Part shown: positions 34,792-43,304 of the stretch, one piece after another
Layout of the letters: each line of letters opens with the position of its first letter
Numbering within the stretch: position 1 is the first letter of the stretch
DNA from: Candidatus Tepidiaquacellales bacterium UBA2330
Lineage (GTDB): Bacteria; Bacteroidota; Ignavibacteria; Tepidaquicellales; Tepidaquicellaceae
Direction of reading: 5' to 3'
DNA: 51,871 bases
Assembly (NCBI GenBank): GCA_002344965.1
Contig: DDUU01000024.1
Coordinates: 1 to 51,871 of the forward strand
Position numbers and translations under genes: made by a program
The notes under the pieces: model-generated
Databases searched by the model: none
What the model was told of the DNA's origin: nothing
What the model saw: the letters and a program-made list of their open reading frames with translations, nothing else

Positions 34792-37700
34792 ATGGAAAAA
34801 GATCTAAAAAATAAAATAGAAGATATTTACGAACTCTCGCCTATGCAGCAGGGAATGCTTTTTCATACTTTGTATGAAGAAGGCTCCGATGCTTACTTCG
34901 AGCAGTTTTGTTATGACCTCGAAGGTGATCTTAATCCTGAATTATTTGAAAAAGCTTGGAATGATATTGTTAATAGACACGGCGTTCTCAGGACGTCATT
35001 TCAGTGGAAAGGAATTTCAAAACCTGTACAGGTAGTTAACAGATCCGTTTCTCTTACATGGGTAAATCTTTCATGGGCTGATATTCCTGAAGCTGATATT
35101 GAAAATGAATTCCTGAAATTTATTAAAAACGACAGAACAAGAAGTTTTTCTATGGAGCAGGCGCCTCTTATGAGATGTGCTCTTATCAGAATAAACGAAT
35201 CTAATTTCAAATTTGTATGGAGTTTTCATCATATTCTGATGGACGGATGGAGCTACCCGGTCATTCAGAAAGAAGTCTTTGATATTTACGGATCATTATT
35301 AAAGAATGAACAGATAAATCTCCCTCAGCCGGTTTCATATAAACAGTTTATTGTATGGTTAAATAAAACAGATAAGAATACCGCTAAGATTTTCTGGGAA
35401 AATGAACTGAGTGGATTTTCCTCACCGACACCGATGACTTACAGCAAAAATGAATCTGACGGTGAAGTGAAAGATATTGAAATCAAATTCGATGAAAAAT
35501 TAACAGCTGACCTAAACTCTTTTGTTAGGGATAATAAGCTGACAATGAACAGTGTCTTTCAGGGAATATGGGCTTTGATTTTGAGTAAATACAGAAATGA
35601 AACTGATGTACTTTTCGGAGGAACGGTTTCCGGCAGGAATCCTCAGCTTCAGGGAATTGAATCAATGGTCGGATTATTTATTAACACACTCCCGGTCAGA
35701 ATTAAAATTGATTATGATAAAAATATAAAGACATGGCTGAAAGAACTGCAGACAAAGCAGATTGAAAGGGATCAGTTTGCTTACAGTTCTCTTGTTGATA
35801 TTCAGGAGTGGAGTGAGATTCCGAGAGGCACGCAGCTTTTTGAAAATATTCTGGTATTTGAAAATTATCCGGTTGATAAATCTCTTGAAGAAGGCGTCGC
35901 CGGTATAAAAATAAAAAATCTTAAAGCATTTGAGAGAACGAATTTTCCGCTGACTGTTCTTATCGCACCCGGTAAAGAGCTCTCGGTTCATATTGCATAC
36001 GACACTTCTAAGTTCACCGAAGTATTCATAAATAAAATCCTGACTAATTTTAAATCACTCGTCAGTCAGATTATTAAAGACCCTGAATCCGGTTTATCCG
36101 GACTTACTCTTTTAAGCGAAGAAGAAAGAAATAAAATATTATTTGAATGGAATGATACAGCGGCTGATGTTGATATTAAATGCATGCATGAGATGTTTTC
36201 CGATGCAGTCCGAAAATATCCTGACAGGACAGCTCTGGAAAGCGGTGATCAAAAATATACTTATAAAGAACTTGACGAAATTTCAAACCGTCTCGCGAAC
36301 AAATTAATCAAGGAAGGGATTACTCCGGGCGACTTTATCGGTATTTGCTTAATACGTTCTGCTGAGATGATCATTTCCCTTCTCGGAATTTTAAAATCAG
36401 GCGCAGCTTATGTTCCGGTCGATCCGTCTTTTCCTGAAGACAGAATTAAATATTTACTGGAAGACTCCGGCGTTAAAATTCTGATTACTTCCGGGGATAT
36501 AGCTTTAAATTTTGAATCTGATTCTCGCAAAATATTTCTGATAGACAAGAACTTTTCTTCGCTGTTAAATGAAAGCGAAGATGCACCTGTTACCGGAGTG
36601 ACACCTTCAGATCTGCTGTATATAATTTATACATCAGGTTCGACAGGTAAACCTAAAGGCGTCCTGATGATGCATAAGTCGCTCAGTAATTTACTGAACT
36701 GGCAAATGCGCAGTCACAGATTTGAAGAAGGTTACAGAGTACTTCAGTTCACGACGCTGAGTTTTGATGTTTCATTTCAGGAAATATTTTCAACATGGAT
36801 CTCCGGCGGTACGCTCGTAATGCTTACTGAAGCAGAGAGAAAAGATCTTTCCCAGATAGTTACAATTTTAAAGCAGAAAAACATACAGAGGATTTTCCTA
36901 CCGTTTGTTGCGCTACAGGGAATATCCGAAATATCAATGTCTTCAGGAATTAAGGATTTACCGCTGAAAGAAGTCATAACCGCAGGAGAGCAGATACGGA
37001 TTACGCCTGCACTGTTGTATTTTTTTAATAATCTGAAGGATTTTACTTTTTCAAATCATTACGGACCATCGGAAGCTCATGTCGTTACAAGTTATACTTT
37101 TGGAAATGACACTTCATCCTGGCCAAATCACCCTCCAATCGGTAAACCGATTTTTAATAACAGGATCTATATTCTTGACAATAATCTACAGCCCGTACCT
37201 GCCGGCGTTACTGGAGATCTTTATATAGGAGGCATATCGCTGGTCAGAGGATATTTAAACAGAGACGAGCTTACAAATGAAAAATTCATAGATGATCCTT
37301 TTTTAAAAGGAGAAAGGATATACAGGACCGGAGATCTTGCAGGTTATCTTGAAAACGGCGACATAGAATTTCTCGGACGCGCTGACAATCAGATAAAGCT
37401 GAGAGGATACAGGATAGAACTCGGGGAGATTGAAAATGTGATCAGCGAGTTCGGCGGAATAAAAAATGTATCAGTAACTGCAAAAGAATTTATCAGCGGT
37501 GATAAAAGATTATTCGCTTATATTGTTACCGATAATGGAAATAAAATCGATAAGGAGACTCTGATCAAATTTCTAAAATCCAAAATTCCTGATTACATGA
37601 TACCTCAGGATTTCATTTTCATAAATGAAATGCCGCTGACAGGGACAGGTAAAGTTGATCTGAAATCTCTTCCCGAACCCGATCTGACTTCCGGCGGTGC

Positions 37701-38793
37701 TGCGTCTTACACTGAACCAAAGGATCAGCTTGAACTTCAGCTTGTTAACATCTGGGAAAAAGTTTTAGGCATAAAAAAAATCGGCGTTAATGATAACTTC
37801 TTTGAGCTTGGAGGACATTCGCTGCTTGCGGTAAGAGTGTTTGGTTACATAGAAAAGCTGACAGGAAAGAAACTCGCTCTTTCTACATTGTTTAACTCCC
37901 CTACTATTGCTCAGCTCGCAGCTATTCTAAAAGACGAAGGCTGGAAACCAAACTGGAAATCTCTTGTCGCGGTAAAACCCGGCGGATCAAAGCTGCCGTT
38001 TTACTGCGTACCTCCCGCCGGCGGAACAGCTCTGCATTTTCAGGATATGGTAAAATATATTCCGGATGATCAGCCGTTTTATATTCTTGAAGCGTTAGGA
38101 CTTGACGGAAAAGAAAAACCGCATGATGACATAAAGGTAATGGCTGAGCATAACATTAAAGAGATACGCACACTGCAGCCCGAAGGACCTTATCTTCTGG
38201 GCGGAAGATGTTTTGGCGGAAGAGTTGTATTTGAAATGGCTCAGCAGCTTGTCAGACAAAATCAGCAGGTTGCTCTACTTGCGATCTTCGATACATGGCC
38301 TCCGTTTACCGAAAAACCCAAGGATTACATTCCTCCCAAAAGAGATGTAAAGCATTATATCACAAGATCTTATCATCACATAAAGTCCGGTGAATTCACA
38401 AAGGTCGCAAAAAATTATGCATCATACAGATATTCCAAACTGCAATGGAAAATTAAAAACAAACTCGAATACATATTCAGCAACAAGCTTGACCGAGAAT
38501 ATAAAAATATTATGCTAATGCATTTCAAAACTCAGGACAAATATGTTGCGCAGAAATATCCGGGAAAGATCACGCTAATTGAATGCGCTACTTTTAAAGA
38601 GGAATTAAGAGATAAGTGGAGACACCTTGCTGAAGGTGGCTTTGAATCTTATGTGGTGCCCGACACTGATCACATTACAATTGTTAAAGAGCCGATGCTG
38701 AAATTCTTTGCGGAGAAATTGAATTTTGTTTTGGAAAAAACTCACAGGGAAATTAATTCAGCCGTGTCCGGTAATAAAAAGTCAGCGGTTTGA
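34792..38793 (+). CDS. Terminal NRPS module C-A-PCP-TE (predicted Pro; Cys thioesterase)
   Basis: This 1333-residue NRPS starts with an ATG directly abutting the previous stop. The condensation domain (~5-430; 'EDIYELSPMQQGMLFH', HHILMDG at 146-152) is consistent with a DCL type, as expected after an epimerase. The adenylation domain (~445-960) has specificity positions read as D-V-Q-F-I-A-H-V-V-K, the well-known proline pattern. The PCP has Ser1010 (GGHSL). The thioesterase (~1060-1310) has 'LLGGRCFGGRVVFEMAQ': the nucleophile is Cys1140 in place of Ser, with D1167 ('IFDTWPP') and H1294 ('DTDHITIVKEP') completing a plausible triad. It should release the finished lipodipeptide by hydrolysis or cyclisation. 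Cys-type TEs are known in beta-lactone and beta-lactam forming synthetases, but also more widely. Confidence 0.95.
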   Translation: MEKDLKNKIEDIYELSPMQQGMLFHTLYEEGSDAYFEQFCYDLEGDLNPELFEKAWNDIVNRHGVLRTSFQWKGISKPVQVVNRSVSLTWVNLSWADIPEADIENEFLKFIKNDRTRSFSMEQAPLMRCALIRINESNFKFVWSFHHILMDGWSYPVIQKEVFDIYGSLLKNEQINLPQPVSYKQFIVWLNKTDKNTAKIFWENELSGFSSPTPMTYSKNESDGEVKDIEIKFDEKLTADLNSFVRDNKLTMNSVFQGIWALILSKYRNETDVLFGGTVSGRNPQLQGIESMVGLFINTLPVRIKIDYDKNIKTWLKELQTKQIERDQFAYSSLVDIQEWSEIPRGTQLFENILVFENYPVDKSLEEGVAGIKIKNLKAFERTNFPLTVLIAPGKELSVHIAYDTSKFTEVFINKILTNFKSLVSQIIKDPESGLSGLTLLSEEERNKILFEWNDTAADVDIKCMHEMFSDAVRKYPDRTALESGDQKYTYKELDEISNRLANKLIKEGITPGDFIGICLIRSAEMIISLLGILKSGAAYVPVDPSFPEDRIKYLLEDSGVKILITSGDIALNFESDSRKIFLIDKNFSSLLNESEDAPVTGVTPSDLLYIIYTSGSTGKPKGVLMMHKSLSNLLNWQMRSHRFEEGYRVLQFTTLSFDVSFQEIFSTWISGGTLVMLTEAERKDLSQIVTILKQKNIQRIFLPFVALQGISEISMSSGIKDLPLKEVITAGEQIRITPALLYFFNNLKDFTFSNHYGPSEAHVVTSYTFGNDTSSWPNHPPIGKPIFNNRIYILDNNLQPVPAGVTGDLYIGGISLVRGYLNRDELTNEKFIDDPFLKGERIYRTGDLAGYLENGDIEFLGRADNQIKLRGYRIELGEIENVISEFGGIKNVSVTAKEFISGDKRLFAYIVTDNGNKIDKETLIKFLKSKIPDYMIPQDFIFINEMPLTGTGKVDLKSLPEPDLTSGGAASYTEPKDQLELQLVNIWEKVLGIKKIGVNDNFFELGGHSLLAVRVFGYIEKLTGKKLALSTLFNSPTIAQLAAILKDEGWKPNWKSLVAVKPGGSKLPFYCVPPAGGTALHFQDMVKYIPDDQPFYILEALGLDGKEKPHDDIKVMAEHNIKEIRTLQPEGPYLLGGRCFGGRVVFEMAQQLVRQNQQVALLAIFDTWPPFTEKPKDYIPPKRDVKHYITRSYHHIKSGEFTKVAKNYASYRYSKLQWKIKNKLEYIFSNKLDREYKNIMLMHFKTQDKYVAQKYPGKITLIECATFKEELRDKWRHLAEGGFESYVVPDTDHITIVKEPMLKFFAEKLNFVLEKTHREINSAVSGNKKSAV

Positions 38794-38853
38794 TTTTAAG
38801 CAGCTGCTGACTTAACAAATAAAACCTCATCGCTAAAATCAGATTCTCCCAAT

Positions 38854-39561
38854 ATGGAATTAAAATGCAATGATATTCATATTTACAGAATAAATATATC
38901 AGATTATAACGGATCCTTACTTAATCTGAAAAAAATTATGTCTGAGGATGAGACTAAAAAAGCTGACAGATTTAAATTCACAAAGGACTCACAAAGTTAC
39001 ATTACATGCAGAAGTTTACTTAGAAATATTTTATCTGAATATACTAACATTAATCCGGATGAAATAAATTTTTCCTGCAATGAGTCCGGCAAACCTTATA
39101 TTGAAAATTCAGAAATACAATTTAATTTATCACATTCGGGAGACCGCTGTGTTATTGCCGTATCACTGATATCAGAGACCGGAGTTGATATTGAAAAAGT
39201 CAGAGACATTGAAGATCTGACCAAAATTGCCGAAAGATATTTTTCTGAAACGGAGATTTTTTACTTAAAGAAATTTCAAGGAAATGAATTGGCGGATAAT
39301 TTTTTCAGGATATGGACTCTTAAGGAAGCTTTCATAAAAGCAACAGGAGAAGGTCTTTCATTTCCTCTTAAAGACTTTTCGGTAACAGACAGAACCGGAA
39401 AAATTCCGGTACTGTCAGTTATCAATACTTCCGCTCATTTAGAAAAAAAATGGACACTGGGTTTTTTAGAAAATGAATCAGGATATGTTTCATCATTCGC
39501 AGTCAATTCAGAAAAAATAAAAATAATTTACAAAACATATCCCGCCGAAATTAACGGATAG
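38854..39561 (+). CDS. Sfp-type 4'-phosphopantetheinyl transferase
   Basis: This 235-residue enzyme activates the carrier domains of the synthases (Ser645 and Ser2802 of the PKS, Ser1049 and Ser1010 of the NRPSs) by transferring phosphopantetheine from CoA. Diagnostic motifs are 'NLSHSGDRCVIAVS', 'GVDIEKVRD' with the Mg-binding D112 and E114, and 'WTLKEAFIKATGEGL' (W154-K157-E158-A159). Its length and motif set fit the Sfp/Gsp group used by secondary-metabolite synthases, as opposed to the ~125-residue AcpS type. It lies 60 bases after the terminal NRPS on the same strand, so it is probably the last gene of the biosynthetic operon. Confidence 0.9.
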   Translation: MELKCNDIHIYRINISDYNGSLLNLKKIMSEDETKKADRFKFTKDSQSYITCRSLLRNILSEYTNINPDEINFSCNESGKPYIENSEIQFNLSHSGDRCVIAVSLISETGVDIEKVRDIEDLTKIAERYFSETEIFYLKKFQGNELADNFFRIWTLKEAFIKATGEGLSFPLKDFSVTDRTGKIPVLSVINTSAHLEKKWTLGFLENESGYVSSFAVNSEKIKIIYKTYPAEING

Positions 39562-39579
39562 TAAAAATTTTGTTTTACT
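39560..39579. terminator. Weak hairpin between convergent genes
   Basis: AGTAAAA and TTTTACT form a 7-base AT-rich stem across the 13-base gap between the phosphopantetheinyl transferase and the opposing S12 hydrolase. It may act as a weak bidirectional terminator for the biosynthetic operon. The stability is low. Confidence 0.3.
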
Positions 39580-40708
39580 GAAATAATTTCTTATCCGGGA
39601 AAACCATCTTTGCAAGTTCCATAAATACATGATCAGAAATTCCTAATTTTGTATCAAACTGATTTACGGAAACAAGTATAACAGCATCAAGTTCGGGATT
39701 GTAACACATTGTAGTATTATATCCCGTAATACCGCCGTTGTGACCTATGAAACCGTCCAGATTAAATATGCCGAGTCCGTATGTTACAAATTTACTTAGA
39801 CCTGTATTAACAAATTTAAGTCTTTCCGCCTGCATCTGCGGACTAAGCAAAGTGCCTTTGACAAGTGCTTCCACATAAATTTTAAGATCAGGAAGATTTG
39901 AAACCATACATCCCGCTGCTCCGGTCAGAGACGGTTCCATAAATGTACAGTCCGTTAATGTTCCCGTGACTGTATCGGCGAAATATCCGTGACTGTGAAC
40001 CCCGGAAATATTGCCGTCTGTAGGATAAATCGTATTAGACAATACCAGCGGTCTAATAATTCTGTTTGTAACTTCATCACCTGTCTTGTTTCCTGTGATC
40101 TGCTCGATCATCATTCCGAGTATATTGTAATTGCCGTTTGAATAGTTCCAGCCCTGACCGGGAGGATATACCGGACCGAGCGCTATAGTCCTTTCAAATA
40201 TTTCTTCCTGCGTAATTTTTTCCTTACCGTTATAAAAGGCAGCAAGCAAAACGGGATCATTCAGAAAATCCGGAATGCCGCTGGTCATATCAAGCAACTG
40301 CCTTACGGTAATGTTTTCTGAATTGGGATAGGACGGGAAAAACCTGCTGAGCTTGTCATCTAATGCAAGTTTACCTTCGTCTGCCAATTGTAATATGACA
40401 GTTGCGACGAAAGTTTTTGTTATACTTCCTATTCTTATCAGATCATCATACTTTCTTAATTCACCGGTTCTTAGATCTGCTTTGCCGACAGCATACATAT
40501 AATTAAAATCAGGAGTAAATATTCCGGCTACTATTCCCGGTACCTTGCTTACTTCATAAACTGAATCAATGTAACTGTTAAGTTTGACGGTAAGCTCTGT
40601 ATTATCTCTCTGAGCCGAAATATATCCGGTTGAGCATACAGCTAAAAGAAAATAAATCAGCGTAACATTTAAAATAATCTTTACAGATTTAGTATAAATT
40701 GATTTCAT
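39575..40708 (-). CDS. S12 beta-lactamase-family serine hydrolase, exported
   Basis: This 377-residue hydrolase of the beta-lactamase class C / D-Ala-D-Ala carboxypeptidase / esterase superfamily has an N-terminal signal segment (~residues 8-32, ending ISAQ). Catalytic features are SxxK in 'RIGSITKTF' (S95, K98), YxN in 'GWNYSNGNY' (Y189, N191) and a KTG-equivalent HNGG (323-326). It should act in the periplasm or at the surface on peptides, D-amino-acid amides or esters. It lies 13 bases from the end of the biosynthetic operon, convergent with it. S12 enzymes are known prodrug peptidases that cleave acyl-D-Asn leaders in colibactin-type pathways, so maturation of, or immunity to, the predicted D-Gln lipopeptide is an attractive but untested role. 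It lacks the C-terminal membrane helices of ClbP. Confidence 0.85.
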   Translation of the reverse strand: MKSIYTKSVKIILNVTLIYFLLAVCSTGYISAQRDNTELTVKLNSYIDSVYEVSKVPGIVAGIFTPDFNYMYAVGKADLRTGELRKYDDLIRIGSITKTFVATVILQLADEGKLALDDKLSRFFPSYPNSENITVRQLLDMTSGIPDFLNDPVLLAAFYNGKEKITQEEIFERTIALGPVYPPGQGWNYSNGNYNILGMMIEQITGNKTGDEVTNRIIRPLVLSNTIYPTDGNISGVHSHGYFADTVTGTLTDCTFMEPSLTGAAGCMVSNLPDLKIYVEALVKGTLLSPQMQAERLKFVNTGLSKFVTYGLGIFNLDGFIGHNGGITGYNTTMCYNPELDAVILVSVNQFDTKLGISDHVFMELAKMVFPDKKLFQ

Positions 40709-40779
40709 GTTAGTTAGGTTTTAGTTTTAAAAATTTACTTTATATTTTTTATAAATTTTATTTGACAGATAATTTTAAT

Positions 40780-41475
40780 CTAATCCAAATTTTGTTCCGG
40801 TAAATTTTTTCCTTTTCCAATCAAATCCACTTTATTCAAAAATTCCTCCCGGTTATTGGAATAAGGAAACTTAACTTCAGGAATTCTGACATTCATAAAT
40901 TCACAAAGTGGTTTCCATCCGTCAGCGGCGTTAAACACCAGAAGTCTTTCAGCGGGAATATGCTTCAAAACATTTTCCGTGTGTTTCTTAAAACAGCTGA
41001 TCACTTTTTGTTTATCTTTCAAATTTTTTCCAAACTCAAGATCCATTAATTTTCGGTTATACAAAAACACTTTAAACCTCTTTCTGACTACAGTTGAAAA
41101 TGGGAATCTTAATGCGAACTGTGTAAATTTTCTAAGATCCGGATTTCTCGCCATAAAGATCGTATGCAATGCGCTATCATACCATTCATCAGGATCTCTG
41201 ATTGTATGAATAAATTTTGAATCCGGATAATATTCATAAAGCTGTCTGAAATATCTGGCAGACGGATAATCAACTGCAGACTGATAACCGTTAAAAAGTT
41301 CATTCCACATTACCGCTTCGCCTTTCTCCGCCTTTTTAAAATATTTCACTTTTTCCGGGTACTGAAACAGCTCCGTCATATGAAAGCATTTTCCGAATCC
41401 GAGATACTCAAGAGCAAGCTTAAGTGAATATGTTCCCGTCCTTCCCAATCCTGTTCCGATTATTTTCAGCGACAT
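40780..41475 (-). CDS. Sulfotransferase-family protein
   Basis: This 231-residue cytoplasmic protein opens with a PAPS 5'-phosphosulfate loop, 'IIGTGLGRTGTYSLKLALE', followed by 'YLGFGKCFHMTEL'. It has a 3'-phosphate-binding-like segment, 'FIHTIRDPDEWYDSALH'. This matches the Sulfotransfer_4-type family often mislabelled as an NAD epimerase. The likely reaction is transfer of sulfate from PAPS to an acceptor hydroxyl or amine. It lies between two S12 hydrolase genes on the same strand (71 bases to the downstream one, 31 to the upstream one), so the three may form an operon. The acceptor is unknown; tailoring of the neighbouring lipopeptide, for example on a P450-installed hydroxyl, is possible but inferred only from proximity. 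Confidence 0.8.
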   Translation of the reverse strand: MSLKIIGTGLGRTGTYSLKLALEYLGFGKCFHMTELFQYPEKVKYFKKAEKGEAVMWNELFNGYQSAVDYPSARYFRQLYEYYPDSKFIHTIRDPDEWYDSALHTIFMARNPDLRKFTQFALRFPFSTVVRKRFKVFLYNRKLMDLEFGKNLKDKQKVISCFKKHTENVLKHIPAERLLVFNAADGWKPLCEFMNVRIPEVKFPYSNNREEFLNKVDLIGKGKNLPEQNLD

Positions 41476-41506
41476 CTGTTACAGATTTTTTTAGCAGCCG
41501 GAAAAT

Positions 41507-42973
41507 TTATTTTAAAAGTATCATGCTTTTCGTTTCCTTGTAATCTCCTATTGCAAGACTGTAGTAATATACACCACTCGGCAGATCCGTTCCGTCAAAT
41601 TCAACTGAATAATTTCCGGCAGGTTTTGATTCATTAATGAGCGTTGCTATTTCTTTTCCCGAAATATCAAAAACTTTCATTGTGACATTTTCTTTTCCGT
41701 TTGATAAATTCTGCGCAACGGTAAAATTAATTTTTGTCACCGGGTTAAAAGGATTCGGATAATTCTGACTGAGCAGATGATTCACGGGAACTTCAGTGAA
41801 ATTCTGTTCACTGCTTACTATCATATCTGAATTCAGATATTTTAATATTTCAACCGCGAGCTTTCCGCACGGGATTGACTGATTAACAATCATTGATACA
41901 CCGGATTTTACATTACCAGCCGTATCGGAAGCGAAACAAATGAAACTCGAAAATCCTGGCACTCCTCCGTCTTTCCATGTATAATAAAAATTCAACTGTG
42001 TTTCGGGAAACAGCTCAGCCATTTGCCATACGAGTCCGACTCTAGCCGTTGAATTCGGCTTACTGCACGTGTCATTATTTACTCTTCTGATCTTTTGAGC
42101 TGAGTCTAAAACATTCTTCATCCCGGAATTTGTTAAACCCATATTGAATTCAAGATATTTCATAAAGTCCTTTAAGCTTGTATATAAACCTCCTGCTGCA
42201 TAAAATGCAGGCCAGCTGTTTTTGAAATATCCGACTGAATCTCCGTTTGGTCCGTAACCTGTTGCTCTTCTTTGTTCCTGCTGCGGTGTCAGAGTAATTC
42301 TTGTATCAGGCATTCCGAGAGGATCGGATAATCTTTGTATAAAAAGCGAATCAATGATCTTACCAGTTGTATGCGAAAGTACAACTCCAAGAAAAGAAAT
42401 TCCGAGATTGGAATACAAAAAACATTCGCCGGGTGGTCTGTGAAGATTGTGATTATTAAGATAGTGGTACATCATCTGATATGTTGTGGAGTCATTTACC
42501 GGCTGAATAGGATCGTCCGGCAGCGCAGAGAAATGTGTCGCTAAATCAATGAGTCTCATCTTGATCGTGTCACCGCTAATATTTATAAAGTAAGGTGCTT
42601 TGACAGTGTTAAGAGGAATGTGATCTTCCACAAGATCATTCAGATCCAAAGGTCCTCCCTGCTGAATCAGCTGAGATAAAATGGTTGCCGTGAATGTTTT
42701 TGTAACTGAACCGATATGAAAGATTGTGAGACTGTCCGGTCTGGGTGAATTCGTATCCTTTCTTATATGTCCGTAAGAAAATCGTCTTGATAAATTGTTA
42801 CTGCCATCATTTCTGATAACTCCGACTACCATCCCAGCCTTGTTTGTATCAACATACTCTCTGACTATTCTGCTGATCTTTAATTCAAGTGAATCGGGAT
42901 CAAACTGTGCCTGTAACGGATAAAGCTGCAGAAAAAAAATAACCGTGAATACTAATGGGAACAGGATTTTCAT
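41507..42973 (-). CDS. T9SS-exported S12 beta-lactamase-family hydrolase
   Basis: This 488-residue protein has a signal peptide (MKILFPLVFTVIFFLQLYPLQAQ), an S12 serine-hydrolase domain (~25-400) and a C-terminal T9SS type A sorting domain (NYPNPFNPVTKINFTV ... SGVYYYSLAIGDYKETKSM). Catalytic features are SxxK in 'HIGSVTKTF' (S89, K92), YxN in 'LYSNLGISF' (Y187, N189) and a KTG-equivalent 'KDGGVPGF'. The tail means this hydrolase is delivered across the outer membrane, unlike the smaller S12 paralogue two genes downstream. It heads the probable operon with the sulfotransferase and the second S12 enzyme. Substrate is unknown; penicillin resistance is only one of many possibilities for this superfamily. 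Confidence 0.85.
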   Translation of the reverse strand: MKILFPLVFTVIFFLQLYPLQAQFDPDSLELKISRIVREYVDTNKAGMVVGVIRNDGSNNLSRRFSYGHIRKDTNSPRPDSLTIFHIGSVTKTFTATILSQLIQQGGPLDLNDLVEDHIPLNTVKAPYFINISGDTIKMRLIDLATHFSALPDDPIQPVNDSTTYQMMYHYLNNHNLHRPPGECFLYSNLGISFLGVVLSHTTGKIIDSLFIQRLSDPLGMPDTRITLTPQQEQRRATGYGPNGDSVGYFKNSWPAFYAAGGLYTSLKDFMKYLEFNMGLTNSGMKNVLDSAQKIRRVNNDTCSKPNSTARVGLVWQMAELFPETQLNFYYTWKDGGVPGFSSFICFASDTAGNVKSGVSMIVNQSIPCGKLAVEILKYLNSDMIVSSEQNFTEVPVNHLLSQNYPNPFNPVTKINFTVAQNLSNGKENVTMKVFDISGKEIATLINESKPAGNYSVEFDGTDLPSGVYYYSLAIGDYKETKSMILLK

Positions 42974-43304
42974 GATTTAGTTAGTATTGAATATTAATTT
43001 TGCCGGGTTGTCCAATTTATTTCTTTTTACTTTAAAATTCAACATTGAAGATATAATTATTGAATAAAAATTCTGTGAGTTTTAAAGTTACATGATTCTG
43101 CTGGTTTGCATATTCTTTCGTATCCTGTAATTATAAAAAATCTGATTAATGTTTTTAATGAACAGGATATTTTGTAATTCGATTTTAAAAATATTTTTCT
43201 GATATTCAGATTGCAATTATTAATTCAAAGTATTAATTTGATTTAAACAATATTTAAGTAAGTTCGTAAGCCGAAAAAACTTTTTTAAAACTAAAAAGAT
43301 TAAA
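42974..43304. other. 331-base divergent intergenic region
   Basis: This very AT-rich gap between the T9SS-exported hydrolase and the basic coiled-coil protein must hold both promoters. I see no ORF, repeat or clear promoter consensus in it. Confidence 0.5.

Noticed and set aside
39575..40708. Annotation as a true antibiotic-resistance beta-lactamase
   Set aside because: The SxxK/YxN/HxG set is shared by esterases and D-peptidases of the S12 superfamily; sequence alone does not show beta-lactam hydrolysis.
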